Source: a bacterium (GTDB taxonomy: Bacteria > Zhuqueibacterota > Zhuqueibacteria > Residuimicrobiales > Krinioviventaceae). From it: DNA of 6,613 nucleotides. The stretch is from positions 1-6,613 of the forward strand of contig JAJRST010000251.1 of NCBI GenBank assembly GCA_024278645.1, in the 5' to 3' direction. The position numbers and the translations under genes are program-made. Shown in pieces: positions 1-6,361 of this stretch. How positions within the stretch are numbered: the stretch's first letter is position 1; every line of letters starts with the position of its first letter. The notes under the pieces are model-generated. The model was not told where the DNA came from and made no database searches. It was given only the letters and a program-made list of their open reading frames with translations.

Positions 1-2798
1 AGCACCCAGGTCACCAGCGCCCTGCCCAAAGAATCGGTGTGCGACGGCTGCGGTTCGAGGACGGAACCGCCGCCGGTGATGACGCTGAAATAGACGGGGA
101 GATTGTCGATGGGATGTCCGAACGCATCCTGTACCTCGACGCCGACCGGGTTGTCCAGCGGCTTGCCCTTTTCCTGAGCCTGGCCATCGTTGATGCTCAG
201 GGCAATCGCCGGCGGGCCGGGCACAAATTCGACGTCCGTGGAAATGACCGGCTGGTTGTTGACCAGCGCCCAAATAGTCACCGTGCCAACGTTGATTGAA
301 GCCACGGAACCGCTGACAGCCCCGTTCTCATCCGTGGGCTGCGTCGGCTGCGACAGCAGCACTTCAAGATTCGACATTTGCAGCGTGACCATGGCGCCGA
401 CCACCGGATTTTTAAACTCATCCAGCAGGGTGATGTTTATGGTGGACGTGCTCTGGCCGTCGGCCACCAGGCCGCTTTCCGCTTCGATGGTGCTGGTCGT
501 CGCATCCGCCGGACCGGTTTCCGCCATCAAATCATATTCGACAAATGCCGGTATCAGCGGATTGACGCCGTCATCCGACGATGCGCGAATGACCGAGGCG
601 CCCGGTCTCGTACCCAGTTTCACGCTGACCGAGGCGATGCCGTAGGCGTTTGAATTCACCGTGTGGTTTGTATACTTTCCCTCAATGAGCGCCAGACCGG
701 AATAGGTTTCAAAGGTCACCGGATGCCCCCTCACCGGGTTGTCATTCTCATCCAGCACCAACACCTGCAACGAGTCGCCAAGCACGCGCCCCACCGTTCC
801 GGTGATAACGTCGTTGCTGTTCACTTTTTGAATTTTCTTTGCCAGGCTTCGCCGCCCCGAAGCGTAAAATTGCATGGGCGAGCCTTTTAAATTCTTGTTG
901 TCAAATTTTGCAATGGCTTCGAACACGTAATTATTGGTTCCAAAGTTGGAACCGAGCGTCGCCGTGGCCTGGGCCATGCCATCGTTATCCGTGCGCACTT
1001 TGATGCTAGACGATCCCAAAAATGAGGCGCCCTGGGAGAATGTGATAAATTCCACTTCGATATTGGGCACGCCGACGCCATTGCTGTCCTGCACTTTTAC
1101 GACAAAAGGCTCCGGCAGCTCCCGGTCGACAGGGCCGATTTGATAATTGCCGCTGATTTCGACGAGGCTTTCCGGATCGCCCGGTCCAAGATAGGCGGAA
1201 AAGAGCTGCGGGCTGTCGATCAACGGAACGCCGTTATAGTCGCTGAGCGCCTCCACTGTCTGTTCATAGTCCGTGGCGCCCATGGTGAGGAGCACCTGCG
1301 CCTGACCGAAAGCGTTGGTGTACACCGTTCGCTGCGTTTGACCATCGAGATTACCGCCGCCAGTGAGCACTCGGAAAGTGACCGGATGATTGGCGACGGC
1401 GTTATAAAAAGAATCGGTGACCGTTACGACAAAATATTGCGGCAGCGGTTGCCCGGCCTCGCCTTTTTGCTTGTCGCCGCTGTACTTTGCGAGACGCGCC
1501 GGCGGGCCTTCGACGCCCGTGGCGGTAAAAACAATGGGCGGTTCATCAAGATCCTGGGCGGTGGCCATAACCTTATTCTGACCGACGCTTTCCCCGAGCC
1601 GCCATTGTACGGAGGCGACGCCCTGCGCATCCGTGACGACGATCTTGGTCTGCGAGCCATCCACCTGGCCACCGCCCTCGGTGACGCTATATTGAACAGA
1701 ATGATTCTTCACCTGATGGTCTCCGGCGTCGAGAACGCGAACCTGCAACGGTTGCGGCAGAGTGCGCCCGGCCGGACCGGACTGGTTATTGCCGGCGACA
1801 TATTCAATCTTTGCCGGCGGGCCTGCCGTGGCCGATGCTTTAAACTCTACCGGCGAACCGCTGGCATTGTCCGCATAAGCTTTAAAAACATAAATGGTGT
1901 CGCCGACGGTGTTGCCCAGAGTGGCTGTGGCCCGGGCGTATCCCTGGCTGTCGGTGCTGATCACGATGGAATCCTTGCCGGAGAATGTGCCGCCGAACGA
2001 TGTGGCCATAAATTTGACAGGTTCGCTGACAAGGGGCAGGTCGTCGGCATTCAGGAGGCGCACAACAAAAGGTTCCGGCAGCGTCGCGTTTACGGACGCT
2101 GTCTGACGATCGCCGGAGACATAGCTTAATTTGGCAAGCGGCTGTTGCGCCGTCGCCGTAAAAGTGAGCGGACTGTTTGCCAGCGGAGAGCCCTGCGCAT
2201 CGTTGGCGCGCGCATAGACGCTCTGCTGTCCAAGCGGCGATCCCAGTTGCCAGCGGATTCGAGCATAGCCGCCGGCGTCGGTGTTCACGACGACCTGCGT
2301 CGCCGGCGCCACGCCGTCTTTAAGCAGCCCACCGCCGGAGGCGATAGTAAACTCCACCTCGTGCGAGGCGACGGCGTTGCCGTTTTCATCGACAACACGG
2401 GTCACCAGGTCATCGGTCAAATCCGTATTAATAAAGCCGAGCTGACCGTCGCCGGAAATCTTTTTCAATTCAAAGGCAGGCCCTGCTTCGGCGATGACGC
2501 TGTAATTGTCGGGCGAACCGGCGAGCTGTGCGCCGTCCCATTGCGCGGAAACGCGAACCTCATTGAGGCCATCGACGCCGGCGACCGGGCCCAGCAGCCA
2601 TTGCACCACGGCGCGGCCATCCTGATCGGTGTTCACAGACGTCGACGTGACGTTGGCGTTCGGATCAAGCGAGCCGTTTCCCTGAACAATCTCAAACTGT
2701 ACGGCATGGTTGGCAACGGGATCGCCGTCGGCGGTGAGCAGCTTGTAGGCGATCTCGTAAACGTGACCGGCCACTGCAGGCTGCATCTCGTCAAAGTC
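1..2798 (-). repeat. Array of Ig-like repeats, eight complete and one partial
   Basis: Approximate repeat limits in residues are 720-824, 826-936, 941-1044, 1047-1146, 1152-1256, 1263-1366, 1373-1477, 1482-1580 and 1582 to the edge. The shared plan is a YVSGDxQ-type opening, LPEPFVV-type strand, D.xGxPVxxHPVTF, GGGxLDG or TFSG turn, TDxxGxAxVxWxLG, a VxAxA strand, and an FxATAxAGPPAK linker. This resembles Big_1/invasin-type bacterial Ig domains, which build rigid extended stalks. Repeats 3 and 6 form one subtype (TFSGKDSIVIST and SFLGSSSIKVRT, both with ATATLG). Repeats 2, 4, 5 and 9 form another with a GGG turn. Repeat 8 (SGLVADGQSTSTINITLLD) is closest to classical Big_1. Confidence 0.88.
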
Positions 2799-4955
2799 CC
2801 GTTGCATGGTGGTCGGTACAAGCTGCACGGGACTGACAACCAGGGTCTGGTTTGTCGGCACATTGGCGTACACCCTGTCGGAGCCGTCCGGCAGGACGAT
2901 CTTCACATCGACAAAAGATTCATTGTTGACGCCAAAGTGCTGCACCAGCGAGCTCTGGCTGTTAAAGGCGTTCGTGGACAGCACTTCCCGGTAACCGAGC
3001 AGCGCATTCGAATTGTCCACCTGACCGGCGCTGTAGACATAAATCTTGTCGCCGATTCCCGTCACATTATTTTCTTCGTCGATTAGTTTAACTTTGAGGT
3101 AATTGTTCCCATTGTTGATATCATTGCGAAAGAGATAATTTCTGCTGTAGGGTTTTTCCTCGCGAGTGTTGTCGTCGATGGCAAAATCGCCGCGCGAGAC
3201 CGCGTAAATATCCAGCCTGCCGTCATCGTTGATGTCCAGCGTGGCGGCGCCGCGGCCGTCGGCAAAGTTCGCCTCCACGCCGGTGTTCGGCTGCTCGATA
3301 AAGGAGCCGGCGCCGTTGTTGAGGTACAGCTTGCCGGTGGAGTTTTTATCAATGGCGAACAGATCGACAAAGCCGTCGTTGTCCCAGTCGCCGGGCAGCA
3401 CGGCAAAAGTATTGATTTGTATGGTATTGATGGTGGAAATATTGGTAAATGCAAAACCGCCGTCATTGCGAAAAATCTCCACTCGGGCGATATTGGAAGA
3501 AAAGGCCCCCACCAGAATATCCAGATCGGCGTCGTTGTCAATATCCGCCAGGGAAGCCGCGTTTGCCGCTTCCGGCACGGCAAGCTGAGCGCCGGCCACA
3601 AACCGCCCCGTTCCGTCATTGCGCAGAACGTCAAGACCGGTTTTATGGACGAGGACAAGGTCCTGAAAGCCGTCCTTGTCCAGGTCGCCGCTAACCACGC
3701 CCTGGTAGTTTCTGGAGACGGAACGAAAGTTTTCAAGCCCTCGTGTTTGCACGCTGAAATGAGCCGTTCCATCGTTCACATAGACTTGATGTTGATCCGC
3801 GGAATTGACCACAACAATGTCGAGATCGCCGTCGTTTTCAATATCGAGCATTGTGGCGCTTTTCGAGTCCGACGCCGTGTTGCCGCTGATATTGCCGGAA
3901 CGATCGACAAAATTGCCGCTGCCGTCATTCAGATAAAGATGATTGGGCTCGTTGGCAAAACTTCCGTCCTTGTGAAAATTAACTACAAACAGGTCCTTGT
4001 CGCCGTCGTTGTCAAAATCGCCGGCGAGCGACTGGTAGGAATACGCCGGATCACCGACGCCGCGCAGAACGCCTTCTTCGTTAAATACAGCGTTGTTTTG
4101 CATATACAGTAAATTTGCAAGATCATAACCCGAGTTGTAAAACAGCGACAAGTAGATATCTTCTTCACCATTATTATCAAGATCGGAAATGACCACCCCC
4201 TGGCCGCCCACTTTTTTGTGGGCCATTTCGGCATAGGCGTGGGCGGTATTGGTAAACGGGTAATTGGTGTCCGGCACGTAAATTTTTAAATCCTTGTAAT
4301 AAACGCCGGTCATCGTCGTGCGATACTCGTCATCCCGTCCCAGGTAAATGTAGCCAAAGCTTTCCACCTGGCCTTCAAAGGTATGTTCGGCTAAAATTTC
4401 TCCATCCATGGTAATCTTGATGGTTTTGCGATTCCAGATAATTTTAAAGACATATTCCTTGGAAGGGTTCCAGGTCCGCGAGTAGATGGGGGTGTCGCGA
4501 CGGCGCGTGTTTTCATTGGCGCCGTAAAATGCAGCGGAAAAGAATTTGAAATCAAGACCGTTGGCGTTGTAATGGTCATCGGACTTTAAAAAAGCATACG
4601 AGCCAGGAGAAGGGTCCACATCGCTGAAATTGCCGTCGCCACGGGAGTGGAGGGCAATGGGCACCCATTCATTGGTTACATTCGGCATCAAGCCGGAGAG
4701 CGTGACCTCGAGGGTGCCCTCAAAGGGTAAAAAGTTGGCCAGTTCAATACGAACCTGGTCATCCAGGCCCATCCTTGGCGTCCAGCCGCGTGAGGTAAAC
4801 TCGCCTCCGATGACGTTCACCTCGCCGATGGCATTGGGTTCATTATTCGTTAAAGGCAAATAATATAACAATTTGTCATGTTGCGCGAAAACCCGCGGCG
4901 CAACAGTGAGAATAAGAATGAATATAATAAATCCCGCTGATTTTTTCCCGAACAT
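1..4955 (-). CDS. Giant secreted multidomain protein (LamG-like, FG-GAP propeller, UnbV/ASPIC, Ig-like array), 3' end outside window
   Basis: The frame reads 1651 codons from ATG at 4955 without a stop and leaves the window. GAGGAG lies six bases before the ATG. Residues 1-24 form a Sec signal peptide (MFGKKSAG, hydrophobic core, VFA then Gln25). Residues 28-228 resemble a concanavalin/LamG-like sandwich (WVPIALHSRG, FEGQVESFGYIYLG). Residues 240-612 hold seven FG-GAP/VCBS repeats with DxDxDGxxD-type calcium loops starting at 258, 313, 371, 424, 471, 523 and 574. Residues 614-708 match UnbV/ASPIC (NYLKVKL, GIGDKIYVYS, QHFGV, NQTLVV). Residues 720 onward are Ig-like repeats of about 105 residues, related to bacterial Big_1-type domains. 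By family analogy this is an extracellular adhesin or binding protein with a calcium-stabilised head and a long stalk; ligand and role are unknown. No catalytic motif is visible. A sorting signal (for example a type IX C-terminal domain) or anchor would lie in the missing part. Domain names come from motif recognition, not a profile search. Confidence 0.93.
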   Translation of the reverse strand, partial: MFGKKSAGFIIFILILTVAPRVFAQHDKLLYYLPLTNNEPNAIGEVNVIGGEFTSRGWTPRMGLDDQVRIELANFLPFEGTLEVTLSGLMPNVTNEWVPIALHSRGDGNFSDVDPSPGSYAFLKSDDHYNANGLDFKFFSAAFYGANENTRRRDTPIYSRTWNPSKEYVFKIIWNRKTIKITMDGEILAEHTFEGQVESFGYIYLGRDDEYRTTMTGVYYKDLKIYVPDTNYPFTNTAHAYAEMAHKKVGGQGVVISDLDNNGEEDIYLSLFYNSGYDLANLLYMQNNAVFNEEGVLRGVGDPAYSYQSLAGDFDNDGDKDLFVVNFHKDGSFANEPNHLYLNDGSGNFVDRSGNISGNTASDSKSATMLDIENDGDLDIVVVNSADQHQVYVNDGTAHFSVQTRGLENFRSVSRNYQGVVSGDLDKDGFQDLVLVHKTGLDVLRNDGTGRFVAGAQLAVPEAANAASLADIDNDADLDILVGAFSSNIARVEIFRNDGGFAFTNISTINTIQINTFAVLPGDWDNDGFVDLFAIDKNSTGKLYLNNGAGSFIEQPNTGVEANFADGRGAATLDINDDGRLDIYAVSRGDFAIDDNTREEKPYSRNYLFRNDINNGNNYLKVKLIDEENNVTGIGDKIYVYSAGQVDNSNALLGYREVLSTNAFNSQSSLVQHFGVNNESFVDVKIVLPDGSDRVYANVPTNQTLVVSPVQLVPTTMQRDFDEMQPAVAGHVYEIAYKLLTADGDPVANHAVQFEIVQGNGSLDPNANVTSTSVNTDQDGRAVVQWLLGPVAGVDGLNEVRVSAQWDGAQLAGSPDNYSVIAEAGPAFELKKISGDGQLGFINTDLTDDLVTRVVDENGNAVASHEVEFTIASGGGLLKDGVAPATQVVVNTDAGGYARIRWQLGSPLGQQSVYARANDAQGSPLANSPLTFTATAQQPLAKLSYVSGDRQTASVNATLPEPFVVRLLNADDLPLVSEPVKFMATSFGGTFSGKDSIVISTDSQGYARATATLGNTVGDTIYVFKAYADNASGSPVEFKASATAGPPAKIEYVAGNNQSGPAGRTLPQPLQVRVLDAGDHQVKNHSVQYSVTEGGGQVDGSQTKIVVTDAQGVASVQWRLGESVGQNKVMATAQDLDEPPIVFTATGVEGPPARLAKYSGDKQKGEAGQPLPQYFVVTVTDSFYNAVANHPVTFRVLTGGGNLDGQTQRTVYTNAFGQAQVLLTMGATDYEQTVEALSDYNGVPLIDSPQLFSAYLGPGDPESLVEISGNYQIGPVDRELPEPFVVKVQDSNGVGVPNIEVEFITFSQGASFLGSSSIKVRTDNDGMAQATATLGSNFGTNNYVFEAIAKFDNKNLKGSPMQFYASGRRSLAKKIQKVNSNDVITGTVGRVLGDSLQVLVLDENDNPVRGHPVTFETYSGLALIEGKYTNHTVNSNAYGIASVSVKLGTRPGASVIRASSDDGVNPLIPAFVEYDLMAETGPADATTSTIEAESGLVADGQSTSTINITLLDEFKNPVVGAMVTLQMSNLEVLLSQPTQPTDENGAVSGSVASINVGTVTIWALVNNQPVISTDVEFVPGPPAIALSINDGQAQEKGKPLDNPVGVEVQDAFGHPIDNLPVYFSVITGGGSVLEPQPSHTDSLGRALVTWV
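2832..3116 (-). other. UnbV/ASPIC domain within the giant protein
   Basis: Residues 614-708 directly follow the propeller. They carry the pattern of the UnbV/ASPIC family: NNYLKVKL, then GIGDKIYVYSAGQ, a REVLST segment, QHFGVNNESFVDVKIVLPDG and NQTLVV. In known proteins this domain typically follows FG-GAP repeats near the C-terminus. Here at least 930 further residues come after it. Its molecular role is not well characterised. Confidence 0.82.
3120..4238 (-). repeat. Seven FG-GAP/VCBS repeats, probable seven-bladed beta-propeller
   Basis: Seven calcium-loop motifs recur every 47-58 residues: DLDNNGEED (258), DFDNDGDKD (313), DIENDGDLD (371), DLDKDGFQD (424), DIDNDADLD (471), DWDNDGFVD (523) and DINDDGRLD (574). 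Most blades are followed by a second conserved strand of the type LYLNDGSGNF, VLRNDGTGRF, IFRNDG or LYLNNGAGSF. A final LFRND at 608-612 could close the last blade. Integrin alpha-chain and FG-GAP proteins of this form fold as calcium-stabilised seven-bladed propellers. The fifth loop has Ala in place of the usual Gly and the first has Asn in place of the central Asp, so their calcium affinity may differ. Confidence 0.88.
4884..4955 (-). other. Sec signal peptide of the giant protein
   Basis: Residues 1-24 show a lysine pair (K4, K5), a hydrophobic core (FIIFILILTV) and a VFA cleavage motif followed by Gln25. No cysteine lies near the site, so this fits signal peptidase I rather than lipoprotein processing. 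The feature also supports 4955 as the true start. Confidence 0.85.
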
Positions 4956-4960
4956 CAAGT

Positions 4961-4967
4961 ACTCCTC
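4961..4967 (-). promoter_or_regulatory. Ribosome binding site of the giant protein gene
   Basis: On the minus strand GAGGAGT precedes the ATG at 4955, with six bases between GAGGAG and the ATG. This is a strong Shine-Dalgarno match at good spacing, and it supports this start together with the signal peptide that follows. Confidence 0.85.
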
Positions 4968-4999
4968 TGTTTATTGCAATGCGTCAAGTGATCCCAAAT

Positions 5000-5053
5000 G
5001 CGCAAATCATGTCGGCGCAAATACTATTATCGAAACCGCCATTTTGCAAATAC
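5000..5053. repeat. GCAAAT direct repeats upstream of the giant protein gene
   Basis: GCGCAAAT occurs at 5000-5007 and again at 5015-5022. The second copy extends to GCAAATAC, which recurs at 5046-5053. CAAAT also occurs at 4995 and 5064. The set overlaps the candidate minus-strand promoter and could be binding sites for a regulator. Spacings of 15 and 29 bases are not regular helical multiples, so chance in AT-rich DNA is a real alternative. Confidence 0.35.
5021..5049 (-). promoter_or_regulatory. Candidate promoter of the giant protein gene
   Basis: On the minus strand TTGCAA (5049-5044) is followed after exactly 17 bases by TAGTAT (5026-5021). Each hexamer matches the sigma-70 consensus at four of six positions. 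Transcription would begin near 5014, giving a leader of about 60 bases. It is the best sigma-70-like pair I found on this strand, but it is weak, and an alternative sigma factor promoter is possible. Confidence 0.28.
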
Positions 5054-5094
5054 CAGGCCTTTTCAAATATTTTAGTTTGTCCGAGGCGACCCTG

Positions 5095-5111
5095 TCCGGC
5101 AATTCGCCGGA
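5095..5111. repeat. Short GC-rich palindrome
   Basis: TCCGGC at 5095-5100 and GCCGGA at 5106-5111 are perfect inverted copies with a five-base spacer. It could be an operator half-site pair or a small hairpin. No T-run follows directly on either strand, so it does not read as an intrinsic terminator. Confidence 0.4.
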
Positions 5112-5179
5112 AAACCTCCATTTTTATTATTATTTTTTATCAACTTAGACATTGATGTTCAAGCACGGCAATTTTTCTT

Positions 5180-5208
5180 TTGAAAAAAAACCCGCCCGAA
5201 GCGATAAT
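5180..5208 (+). promoter_or_regulatory. Possible upstream promoter of the TIM-barrel gene
   Basis: TTGAAA (5180-5185) and GATAAT (5203-5208) each match the sigma-70 consensus at five of six positions and are separated by exactly 17 bases. Transcription would start near 5215, giving a leader of about 175 bases. The stronger pair at 5306-5334 is nearer the gene, so this may be a second promoter or a chance match. Confidence 0.35.
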
Positions 5209-5288
5209 GCTGCAAGTCGCTTCCCGATAAAACAGAAGTGTCGCAACATTTTACAGGTTGTTTCACAATGGTAAGGGCGCCGCAAGCG

Positions 5289-5317
5289 CAATTTTATTTT
5301 TAACATTGATAAAATTG
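5289..5317. promoter_or_regulatory. Perfect 9-bp dyad overlapping a -35 box, candidate operator
   Basis: CAATTTTAT at 5289-5297 and ATAAAATTG at 5309-5317 are exact inverted copies separated by 11 bases, with half-site centres 20 bases apart, close to two helical turns. The right half covers the last three bases of the TTGATA -35 box at 5306-5311. A dimeric repressor bound here would block the promoter. This is inferred from geometry; no regulator gene is in the window. Confidence 0.5.
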
Positions 5318-5334
5318 TTGAATTATTGTATAAT
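5306..5334 (+). promoter_or_regulatory. Near-consensus sigma-70-type promoter of the TIM-barrel gene
   Basis: TTGATA (5306-5311, five of six matches) and TATAAT (5329-5334, perfect) are separated by 17 bases, the optimal spacing. The predicted start near 5341 gives a leader of about 50 bases carrying the ribosome binding site. The pattern is of the E. coli housekeeping type, unlike the TTTG/TAnnTTTG elements of classical Bacteroidota promoters. Confidence 0.75.
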
Positions 5335-5377
5335 AAATATGCGCAATCGGGGGCCAATTATCCGATCCAAATAAAAA

Positions 5378-5383
5378 AAGGAG
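5378..5383 (+). promoter_or_regulatory. Ribosome binding site of the TIM-barrel gene
   Basis: AAGGAG lies six bases before the ATG at 5390, a strong Shine-Dalgarno sequence. It fixes the start, and the protein then begins directly with a twin-arginine signal. Confidence 0.85.
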
Positions 5384-5389
5384 CACACG

Positions 5390-6244
5390 ATGGTAAAACT
5401 ATCACGACGTCAATTTGTAAAGGTGGGCGGTGCAACAGCGGCCCTGGCATCATTGGGCGTACTGAACCGTTGTGCATCAAAGCAAGAGTCGACAAGCTCC
5501 ATTCCCGTCGGCGTACAACTTTATTCCGTGCGCAGCGAGATGCAAAAGGATGTGCCCAAGACATTGGAAGCCATGGCCGGCATTGGCTTTCAGGGCGTCG
5601 AGTTTGCCGGTTTTTTCGACTATGCCGCCCAGGATTTAAAGCGCCTGCTGGATGCCAATGGGCTGCAATGCTGCGGCTCGCACACGCCGATCACCGATTT
5701 GGCCGAGGATAAAATTGATGCGACCCTGGAATTCAACAAAACCCTTGGCAACCCCTATATCATTGTGCCGTGGATCGCTGAAAAAGATCGCCAAACAGTC
5801 GACGACTGGAAAAAGCTGGCGGACCAATTCAACGCCTGGGCCGAAAAGCTCAAGGGCGAGGGGATGCGCATCGGCTACCACAACCACAATTTTGAATTCA
5901 CCCCCATCGACGGCCAACAGCCCTGGGACATATTTGCCCGGAACACCGTCAGCGACGTCATCCTGCAACTGGACACCAGCAATGCCGCTGATGGCGGCGT
6001 CGACCCGCTGGAGACGCTGAAAAAATATCCCGGGCGCACGACGACCATCCACATGAAGGAATACTCGGCCGACAACCCGAACGCCATTCTCGGCGAAGGC
6101 GACATTCCCTGGAAAGAAGTACTGGCCTTTTGCGAAAGCGAGGGCGGCACGGAATGGTACATCATCGAGGAAGAAAAGGACGTCTATCCGCCCATCGAGG
6201 CGGTGGCCAAATGTTACAAAAACCTTCAGGCTTTACGCTCCTGA
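5390..6244 (+). CDS. Tat-exported sugar phosphate isomerase/epimerase-like TIM-barrel protein
   Basis: This 284-residue protein belongs to the xylose isomerase-like TIM-barrel superfamily (AP_endonuc_2 fold, COG1082 type), whose members isomerise or epimerise sugars and related polyols, usually with a divalent metal. Residues 5-11, SRRQFVK, match the twin-arginine motif, followed by a hydrophobic stretch to about residue 25, so export as a folded protein is likely. The barrel opens with VGVQLYSVR (40-48) and GFQGVEFAGFF (66-76). The family block GYHNHNFEF is at 162-170, LDTSNAADGG at 194-203, a KYPGR segment at 212-216, HMKEY at 221-225 and a final IIEEE at 258-262. H164/H166, E169, D195, H221 and E260 are the likely metal or active-site residues by motif position, not by structure. 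Cys28 (LNRC) might be lipidated but lacks a standard lipobox. The substrate cannot be read from sequence; a role in oxidised-sugar or inositol-like chemistry is only a family-level possibility. Confidence 0.9.
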   Translation: MVKLSRRQFVKVGGATAALASLGVLNRCASKQESTSSIPVGVQLYSVRSEMQKDVPKTLEAMAGIGFQGVEFAGFFDYAAQDLKRLLDANGLQCCGSHTPITDLAEDKIDATLEFNKTLGNPYIIVPWIAEKDRQTVDDWKKLADQFNAWAEKLKGEGMRIGYHNHNFEFTPIDGQQPWDIFARNTVSDVILQLDTSNAADGGVDPLETLKKYPGRTTTIHMKEYSADNPNAILGEGDIPWKEVLAFCESEGGTEWYIIEEEKDVYPPIEAVAKCYKNLQALRS

Positions 6245-6270
6245 TCGACTATCCGCGTACACAAATCCGG

Positions 6271-6309
6271 CCGGCCTGGAATCGCCTTTTCAGGCCGGTT
6301 CCTTTTATT
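6271..6309 (+). terminator. Intrinsic terminator after the TIM-barrel gene
   Basis: CCGGCCTGGAA at 6271-6281 pairs with TTTCAGGCCGG at 6288-6298. This gives an 11-bp stem with one G-U pair and a six-base loop, followed by the T-rich stretch TTCCTTTTATT. It begins 27 bases after the stop codon at 6242-6244. It should separate the TIM-barrel gene from the peptidase gene, making them different transcription units. Confidence 0.82.
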
Positions 6310-6361
6310 CAGATTGACATCATGACGACAAAAACAAAACTCGTTTAGGACCTCTCTTGCC

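Larger units (their letters stand above)
4956..5389. other. Divergent intergenic region, no gene seen
   Basis: These 434 bases separate two divergent genes and are clearly more AT-rich than the flanking coding DNA, especially at 5112-5190 and 5289-5340. No reading frame here has both a credible start context and a recognisable protein. The region holds the candidate promoters, dyad and direct repeats listed separately. The length is generous for a simple divergent promoter pair, leaving room for regulator binding. No tRNA, riboswitch or small RNA fold was recognised by eye. Confidence 0.8.

Noticed and set aside
1..2798. Possible tandem DNA repeats or CRISPR-like structure in the repetitive region
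   Set aside because: The repetition is at protein level, with divergent DNA, about 105-codon units and no identical short repeats or unique spacers.
39..4112. Several plus-strand open frames of 60-330 codons, the longest at 1140-2129 and 2145-3086
   Set aside because: They lie antisense to one continuous 1651-codon frame that encodes recognisable repeats. Their translations show no family motif and are rich in Arg, His and Gly, as expected of antisense shadows in GC-rich coding DNA.
5095..5140. GC-rich stem followed by T-rich DNA as an intrinsic terminator on the plus strand
   Set aside because: The stem is only six base pairs, nine bases separate it from the T-rich stretch, and no plus-strand gene lies upstream to terminate.
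4873..5148. A 91-codon plus-strand frame overlapping the 5' end of the giant gene
   Set aside because: It covers the antisense of the signal peptide and then AT-rich intergenic DNA. No ribosome site or recognisable protein is present.
5145..5357. A 70-codon minus-strand frame in the intergenic region
   Set aside because: It runs antisense through the promoter of the TIM-barrel gene, ends in low-complexity AT-rich sequence and shows no family features.
5636..6052. A 138-codon minus-strand frame inside the TIM-barrel gene
   Set aside because: It is antisense to conserved TIM-barrel motifs and has no recognisable product.
6314..6342. A perfect TTGACA at 6314-6319 upstream of the peptidase gene
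   Set aside because: No acceptable -10 hexamer occurs 16-18 bases downstream; the best is AAAACT with three matches. It remains possible as a weak or activator-dependent promoter.
6322..6348. An eight-codon frame (MTTKTKLV) ending just before the peptidase start
   Set aside because: It could be a leader peptide, but it has no clear ribosome site, no regulatory codon run and no attenuator-like fold; chance is likelier.
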